Below are positions 7,442-11,104 of a DNA stretch of 11,104 bases, one piece after another. The stretch is taken from the NCBI GenBank assembly GCA_035526665.1, contig DATLBY010000009.1, positions 1 through 11,104 of the forward strand, written 5' to 3'. The stretch comes from DATLBY01 sp035526665 (lineage in GTDB: Bacteria > Acidobacteriota > Terriglobia > Bryobacterales > Bryobacteraceae). The number at the start of each line of letters is the position of its first letter. The stretch's first letter is position 1. Position numbers and translations under genes: made by a program. Under the pieces are notes generated by a model that was not told the DNA's origin, did no database searches, and was given only the letters and a program-made list of their open reading frames with translations.

Positions 7442-8239
7442 TTAGCCGAACTGCACGGAACGCCGGGTGAACGAACCCGCGAAGAAGCCTTCGATGGGAA
7501 ACTTTACGGGACCCGGGTCGTCCAACGCTGCGCCCAGCGCGACCACGACAGGCACGAAGTGTTCGTGCGTCGGGAGTGCCTGCCGCACGCCCGGAGCCCG
7601 GTTGCGGTATTCCACCAGCTCGTCCACATCTTTGCGGGCCAGCACCCCGGCAGCCCATTCGTCGAACTCCGCGGCCCAGGCGGGCGTCGGCGGGTCAAGG
7701 CGCGGATCCAAAGTCCGCAAGTTGTGCGTCAAAAATCCGCTGCCGACGATTAACACACCTTCCTCACGCAGAGGCGCGAGCGTACGGCCGAGCGCGAACA
7801 AAGTCGAGGGATCCATGGTCGGCAGGGAAACCTGCAGTACGGGAACATCCGCGTCCGGATACATCGCCACCATCGGGACGTAAGCGCCATGGTCCAGGCC
7901 GCGCTGCGGTTCGTCCATGACGTCCTGCGTCTCCCCCAGGATCGCGCGTACCCGTGCGGCCAGCTGCGGAGCACCGGGCGCCGGATATTTCACGTCGTAG
8001 TAGCGCGCCGGAAAGCCATAGAAATCGTAAATCAGGGGAACGGTTCGCGTCGCCCCGATCGTGACCGGCTTGGCTTCCCAGTGGGCGGAAAGCATCAGCA
8101 CCGCTTGCGGACGCGGCAAATCCCGCGCCCACTGATGTAATTCGCGCACCCAGGAAGCGTCGTCCAATAAAAACGGCGAGCCATGGGCCAGGAAAATGGA
8201 CGGCATCGAAGCGCTGCCTGTGTGTCCCGGCGGAGTCAT
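7442..8239 (-). CDS. Class III extradiol ring-cleavage dioxygenase, LigB / 4,5-DOPA dioxygenase (YgiD/DODA) family
   Basis: This is a 265-residue cytoplasmic metal enzyme, the usual size for the family. Candidate metal and active-site histidines are H19 in 'FLAHGSP' (16-22), H53 in 'MLSAHWE' (49-55), H117 in 'LDHGAYVP' (115-122), H172 in 'FLTHNL' (169-174) and H225/H227 in 'THEHFVPV' (224-231). 'YDFYGFPARYYDVKYPAPG' (71-89) is also strongly family-like. Plant homologues open the DOPA ring for betalain pigments. E. coli YgiD acts on DOPA in vitro, but the natural bacterial substrate is uncertain. It is the last gene of the leftward string and starts 9 bases after rmlB. ATG 8239 has a modest AGGG 8 bases upstream. 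An alternative ATG at 8206, just before 'PSIFLAHGSP', would remove 11 residues and is possible, because the family core begins there. The link to dTDP-sugar genes is unexplained and may be incidental co-transcription. Confidence 0.9.
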   Translation of the reverse strand: MTPPGHTGSASMPSIFLAHGSPFLLDDASWVRELHQWARDLPRPQAVLMLSAHWEAKPVTIGATRTVPLIYDFYGFPARYYDVKYPAPGAPQLAARVRAILGETQDVMDEPQRGLDHGAYVPMVAMYPDADVPVLQVSLPTMDPSTLFALGRTLAPLREEGVLIVGSGFLTHNLRTLDPRLDPPTPAWAAEFDEWAAGVLARKDVDELVEYRNRAPGVRQALPTHEHFVPVVVALGAALDDPGPVKFPIEGFFAGSFTRRSVQFG

Positions 8240-8248
8240 ATTGAGGCC

Positions 8249-9259
8249 CTAGCGCGCTGAGTAGTTTTGCTGGTAAAACTCCTGGTAGGCGCCGGATTTC
8301 ACGCGGCGCACCCACTCCTGGTTCTGTTTGTACCACTCGACCGTGGCGGCCAGCCCGTCCTCGAACTCGACCTGCGGCTTCCACCCCGTTTCGCGCTCCA
8401 GCTTGGCGCTGGTAAGTGCATAGCGGCGATCGTGGCCCGGCCGGTCCGCCACCGTGGTCATGAGGCTCTCGGGCTTGCCCGTCGCCTTCAGGATCATCTT
8501 CACCACTTCCTCGTTCGGCAGCGCGCGATTGCCGCCGATATTGTATATTTCGCCTTCGCGGCCTTGGCGCAGGACAGCCAGAATTCCGCGGCAGTGGTCC
8601 TCGACATAGAGCCAGTCGCGCACCTGCATGCCGTCACCGTAGATCGGCAACGGTTTGTCCTCGAGCGCATTGGAGATCATCAGCGGGATCAGTTTCTCGG
8701 GAAAATGATACGGACCGTAGTTGTTCGAGGCCCGGGTCACCATCACGGGACATTTGAAGGTGGTGTGATACGACAGCGCCAGCAGATCGGAGCCCGCCTT
8801 GGACGCCGAGTAGGGGCTGCTGGCCTTCAAGGGATACGATTCATCCGCTTCCAGCGGCTCCTCCAGGCTGCCATACACTTCATCTGTCGAGACGTGCACA
8901 TACCGCGGGACCTTCTGCTGCCGCACCGCCTCGAGCAGGGTAAAAGTGCCCTTCAAATTGGTCTCGAAGACCGGCGCTGGGCTATGGATGCTCCGGTCCA
9001 CATGCGATTCGGCCGCGAAATGGACAATCGCATCCGGCTTCACTTCGGCCACCAGGTCCGTCACCAGCCGCCCGTCACAGATGTCGCCATGGACGAACCG
9101 GTAGCGCGGATCCGATGCCACAGGGGCGAGATTATCCAGATTGCCCGCATAAGTCAGCTTATCCAGGTTGACGATTTCAAAATCGGTGTGAGAGCCGATC
9201 AGCAGGCGCACAAAGGCCGAGCCGATGAAGCCTGCACCGCCAGTCACAATCAATCTCAT
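8249..9259 (-). CDS. rmlB: dTDP-glucose 4,6-dehydratase
   Basis: This is a 336-residue extended short-chain dehydrogenase that converts dTDP-glucose to dTDP-4-keto-6-deoxyglucose using tightly bound NAD, in the cytoplasm. The N-terminal NAD loop is 'VTGGAGFIGS' (5-14), followed by 'NLDKLTYAGNLDNL' (31-44), which is characteristic of RmlB. 'HFAAESHVDRSI' is at 80-91. The catalytic triad region has T125-D126-E127 in 'HVSTDEVYGS' and Y150...K154 in 'SPYSASKAGSD'. 'RASNNYGPYHFPEKLIPLMI' and 'DGMQVRDWLYVEDHC' are also diagnostic. The length is normal (~330-350). The start ATG overlaps the rmlC stop as ATGA (9256-9259), so translation is probably coupled. No separate ribosome site is seen. Confidence 0.97.
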   Translation of the reverse strand: MRLIVTGGAGFIGSAFVRLLIGSHTDFEIVNLDKLTYAGNLDNLAPVASDPRYRFVHGDICDGRLVTDLVAEVKPDAIVHFAAESHVDRSIHSPAPVFETNLKGTFTLLEAVRQQKVPRYVHVSTDEVYGSLEEPLEADESYPLKASSPYSASKAGSDLLALSYHTTFKCPVMVTRASNNYGPYHFPEKLIPLMISNALEDKPLPIYGDGMQVRDWLYVEDHCRGILAVLRQGREGEIYNIGGNRALPNEEVVKMILKATGKPESLMTTVADRPGHDRRYALTSAKLERETGWKPQVEFEDGLAATVEWYKQNQEWVRRVKSGAYQEFYQQNYSAR

Positions 9260-9810
9260 TTATGCTGCAGTTCCCAGTCGTATTGAATTTTCGGATCGTT
9301 GTAGGCGACGCGCCCTTCGTCTTTCGGATTATAGAATCTGTCGGTGACGTAGACCAGCATGGCGGGGCCGGTTCCGATGACCTTGTAGCCATGGCCGACA
9401 CCGGGCGGAATCAGCAACTGCCAGGGACGAAGATTGCCTACATAAAACGTATTCTTGCCGCCGAAGGTCTTTGAACCTTTTCGGAAGTCAACCAGCGCCA
9501 CCTGAAACATGCCATGCGCCGGCACCCAGAAATCCGTCTGTTCCAAGTGAAAATGGAAGGCTTTGATGGTACCGGGATAGCTCAGCGCCGTAGACACTTG
9601 CGTACTGGCCATGGGGAAGCCCGCGCTGAGCCCGGCTCCGCCCCGCATGATTTCGACAAAGTATCCGCGGTCATCCGGCCACTGCGGATAGGCGGAAAGT
9701 TTCACGCCATCGATCAATTTGGGAGAGTCGACGGTCAGGACGACATCCCCTATGCCCTTTTCGCAATCCGGGATGGAGAGCGGCAGCGATTCGGATCCGA
9801 AATCGCTCAT
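9256..9810 (-). CDS. rmlC: dTDP-4-dehydrorhamnose 3,5-epimerase family protein (RmlC-like cupin, 'QTD' variant)
   Basis: This 184-residue cupin is likely to epimerise C3/C5 of the 4-keto sugar made by RmlB. Family features are 'DDRGYFVEI' (46-54), 'AFHFHLEQTDFWVP' (84-97) with H86/H88 in place of the canonical 'RGLHxQ' histidine, 'VALVDFRKGSKTFG' (104-117) and 'IPPGVGHGYKVIG' (134-146). Y154 in 'LVYVTDRFYNP' and D172 in 'AYNDPKIQYDW' occupy the usual acid and dyad positions. The canonical lysine block after the first histidine (like 'QxKLV') is replaced by 'QTDFW'. This places it in the broader RmlC-like family rather than the enterobacterial type, so the exact product is uncertain. I chose ATG 9810 over the longer frame from 9924: it makes an ATGA overlap with the rmlA stop (9807-9810), and the extra 38 residues lie inside rmlA and look non-native. 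It ends in another ATGA overlap with rmlB. Confidence 0.88.
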   Translation of the reverse strand: MSDFGSESLPLSIPDCEKGIGDVVLTVDSPKLIDGVKLSAYPQWPDDRGYFVEIMRGGAGLSAGFPMASTQVSTALSYPGTIKAFHFHLEQTDFWVPAHGMFQVALVDFRKGSKTFGGKNTFYVGNLRPWQLLIPPGVGHGYKVIGTGPAMLVYVTDRFYNPKDEGRVAYNDPKIQYDWELQHK

Positions 9811-10571
9811 AGATGCTTGGCTGCTTCCATGAGGACCTCTTCCCGCTCCTGTTTGCGGCGGACGGTATCGGCCACCAGGTTGGCGGCGCGCAACAGCGAC
9901 TCGAAGGTGCCGGCATCGGTCCACCAGCCTTCCAGATGATCGAACGTCATGCTGCCCTCGCGGATGTACGCGTTATTCACGTCGGTGATTTCCAACTCTC
10001 CGCGGCCTGAGGGAACCAGGGTTTTGATCTTCTCAAACACGCTTTGATCGTACATATAAATGCCTGTCACGGCCAGGTCCGATTTGGGATGGGAGGGCTT
10101 CTCTTCAATGCCCACAATGCGATCGCCTTTGAGCTCAGCGACGCCAAAGCGCTCGGCGTCCTGCACTTTTTTCAGCAGGATTTTTGCGCCGGCGGCCTGT
10201 TTCCGGAAACTATCGACGGCATCCTTGATGGTGCCTTCGATAATGTTGTCGCCGAGGATGACACAGATCTTTTCTCCCCGCGCGAAATGCTCCGCCAGAT
10301 CGAGTGCCTCGGCGATGCCGCCTTCGCCTTCCTGATAGGCGTAATTGATGTGTGCCCCGAACTCCTTGCCATTCGCGAGAAGACGGAGAAAGTCCCCGGA
10401 ATTGCGTCCGCCGGTAACCAGCAGGATGTCGTGAATCCCCGCGTCCACCAGACACTGGATGGGATAGTACACCATCGGCTTGTCGTAGATCGGCAGAAGA
10501 TGCTTGTTCGTGATTTTCGTCAATGGGAACAGCCTGCTGCCTGTTCCCCCGGCCAGTACTACGCCTTTCAT
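9807..10571 (-). CDS. rmlA: Glucose-1-phosphate thymidylyltransferase (short sugar-nucleotidyltransferase form)
   Basis: This 254-residue nucleotidyltransferase makes dTDP-glucose from glucose-1-phosphate and dTTP, the first step of dTDP-deoxysugar synthesis. It starts 'MKGVVLAGGTGSRLFPLT', with the nucleotide-binding G-rich loop at 8-16, and 'NKHLLPIYDKPMVYYPI' at 22-38. The metal-binding aspartate is D108 in 'VILGDNII'. 'RFGVAEL' (141-147), 'GIEEKPSHPKS' (154-164), 'AVTGIYMYD' (167-175) and 'GWWTDAGTFESLL' (215-227) complete the RmlA pattern. It is about 35 residues shorter than the enterobacterial enzyme (~290), lacking the C-terminal helical extension, as in many non-enteric short forms. 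The ATG at 10571 is preceded by GGAGG at 6 bases, so the longer frame beginning at 10607 is rejected. It is the first clear gene of the dTDP-sugar set, with rmlC and rmlB overlapping downstream. Confidence 0.94.
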   Translation of the reverse strand: MKGVVLAGGTGSRLFPLTKITNKHLLPIYDKPMVYYPIQCLVDAGIHDILLVTGGRNSGDFLRLLANGKEFGAHINYAYQEGEGGIAEALDLAEHFARGEKICVILGDNIIEGTIKDAVDSFRKQAAGAKILLKKVQDAERFGVAELKGDRIVGIEEKPSHPKSDLAVTGIYMYDQSVFEKIKTLVPSGRGELEITDVNNAYIREGSMTFDHLEGWWTDAGTFESLLRAANLVADTVRRKQEREEVLMEAAKHL

Positions 10572-10577
10572 GCAACG

Positions 10578-10582
10578 CCTCC
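10578..10582 (-). promoter_or_regulatory. Strong ribosome binding site of rmlA
   Basis: On the minus strand the bases before ATG 10571 read 'ccggaggcgttgcatg', a full GGAGG about 6 bases from the start codon. It fixes the rmlA start and contrasts with the coupled, Shine-Dalgarno-less starts of rmlC and rmlB. The upstream 58-base gap (10572-10629) holds a -10-like TACGAT but no recognisable -35, so I do not call a promoter. Confidence 0.8.
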
Positions 10583-10629
10583 GGTTGTTCGTGTACGGGT
10601 AATTCACATCGTACTATGGAGCCGCTCAG

Positions 10630-11104
10630 CTATTTCGGCCGCCAGAGAGAGACGTTGTCCGAGCCTACCGAGAGCAGTTGTCCCGATTCCAGCCTCCAAA
10701 GAGCAAGGACGTCACGTCCGCGCGCAACTTCCCGCACTGGCGCGTCAAATGGGACCAGTAGAATACGCGAGGCCGCACCGGCGTGCTCTCCGACGTAAAA
10801 TGCGAACTCTCCCTTACCCTGAGATTCGGCCGCCAGCAGGCCGTGGGGCCGAACCAGATGGAGGCCATCCTCCAGCCGCCGCTCTTGCCACAACTGCGTG
10901 GGATCGGCGGGCCTTTGAAAAATTGCGAGCCGCGCCTCCTTGCGGTGTCCCTGAGCTACTGCCAACGTGTCACTCCCGGACGCCACAGCCAGGCCGAGCA
11001 TCGCAGAGTCGGGCTCCTCGCTGTACAAATTAATCGCGAAGAGACGCCACGGGAGTGCGAAGCGCTCCGGGCTCCTGATCCAGTAGTTACCGGCGAAAAT
11101 ATCC
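10630..11104 (-). CDS. C-terminal part of an unrecognised protein, possible beta-propeller (5'-truncated by window edge)
   Basis: The frame is open from the right edge to TAG at 10632-10630, giving 157 visible residues; no true start is in view. A TTG at 11028 could be taken as a start, but the frame continues open upstream ('DIFAGNYWIRSPERFALPW'), so the gene most likely enters from beyond 11104. I do not recognise a family. The sequence is rich in short beta-strand-like segments: 'AMLGLAVASGSDTLAVAQG', 'ARLAIFQRP', 'RILLVPFDAPVREVARG', and a final 'GQLLSVGSDNVSLWRPK'. The last resembles a WD40-type 'sGs.D..v.lW' blade ending, so a propeller-like fold is a guess. No membrane segment is seen in the visible part. 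It reads towards rmlA with a 58-base gap and may be upstream in the same transcript. Confidence 0.6.
   Translation of the reverse strand, partial: DIFAGNYWIRSPERFALPWRLFAINLYSEEPDSAMLGLAVASGSDTLAVAQGHRKEARLAIFQRPADPTQLWQERRLEDGLHLVRPHGLLAAESQGKGEFAFYVGEHAGAASRILLVPFDAPVREVARGRDVLALWRLESGQLLSVGSDNVSLWRPK

Noticed and set aside
8267..9286. 339-residue open frame on the + strand opposite rmlB
   Set aside because: It is fully antisense to rmlB, which has all diagnostic motifs; the translation shows no recognisable domain.
9811..9924. N-terminal extension of the RmlC-like protein from 9924
   Set aside because: The 38 extra residues are read from rmlA in another frame, are Arg/Gly-rich, and the ATGA-coupled ATG at 9810 fits the family start.
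10044..11033. 329-residue open frame on the + strand opposite rmlA and the edge gene
   Set aside because: It is antisense to rmlA and ends in low-complexity Arg/Pro/Ala sequence typical of a shadow frame.
1..11104. Search for mobile elements, CRISPR, tRNA/rRNA, riboswitches, or a defence or otherwise novel system
   Set aside because: I saw no terminal inverted repeats, transposase or integrase motifs, regularly spaced repeats or structured RNA. Gaps are all under 80 bases, and every large frame has an ordinary housekeeping or accessory identity.

Overview
The window is GC-rich (roughly 60% by eye) bacterial chromosomal DNA. It is densely packed with ordinary metabolic, transport and envelope-sugar genes. 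Protein style suggests a soil or environmental bacterium, and I would guess Acidobacteriota (Solibacter/Bryobacter-like). The grounds are a class V aminotransferase paired with serA, a TIGR00733-type OPT transporter and a short RmlA with a 'QTD'-type RmlC. That is inference only; no rRNA or clade marker is present. I see no phage, transposon, CRISPR, tRNA or rRNA.

Layout, left to right. The left edge carries the last ~74 codons of an MscS-type mechanosensitive channel (+). Five bases later comes a compact stand-alone HyuA-type hydantoinase/oxoprolinase subunit (+, 232-2046). It meets serA tail to tail, with an 8-base overlap. serA (-, 2039-3628) lies 10 bases downstream of a class V aminotransferase (-, 3639-4826). 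Together these two supply the first two steps of serine synthesis. A 32-base gap containing two overlapping opposed -10-like hexamers separates the aminotransferase from a divergent GatB/YqeY-domain gene (+, 4859-5305). After a 78-base gap comes a large OPT-family membrane transporter (+, 5384-7432).

The right third is a leftward gene string: an unrecognised edge gene (10630 to beyond 11104), rmlA, rmlC-like, rmlB and a class III extradiol (LigB/DODA/YgiD-type) dioxygenase. rmlA-rmlC and rmlC-rmlB are joined by ATGA stop/start overlaps, and the dioxygenase starts 9 bases after rmlB. RmlA activates glucose-1-phosphate to dTDP-glucose, RmlB makes the 4-keto-6-deoxy sugar and the RmlC-like protein epimerises it. 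The final reductase, rmlD, is not in the window.

Nothing here is convincingly a new system. The points most worth a second look are the possible bidirectional promoter with leaderless or near-leaderless starts at 4827-4858, the dioxygenase at the end of the dTDP-sugar operon, the HyuA without HyuB, and the divergent RmlC without RmlD. Several gene starts had to be moved inward from the longest open frame (hyuA, rmlC, rmlA).
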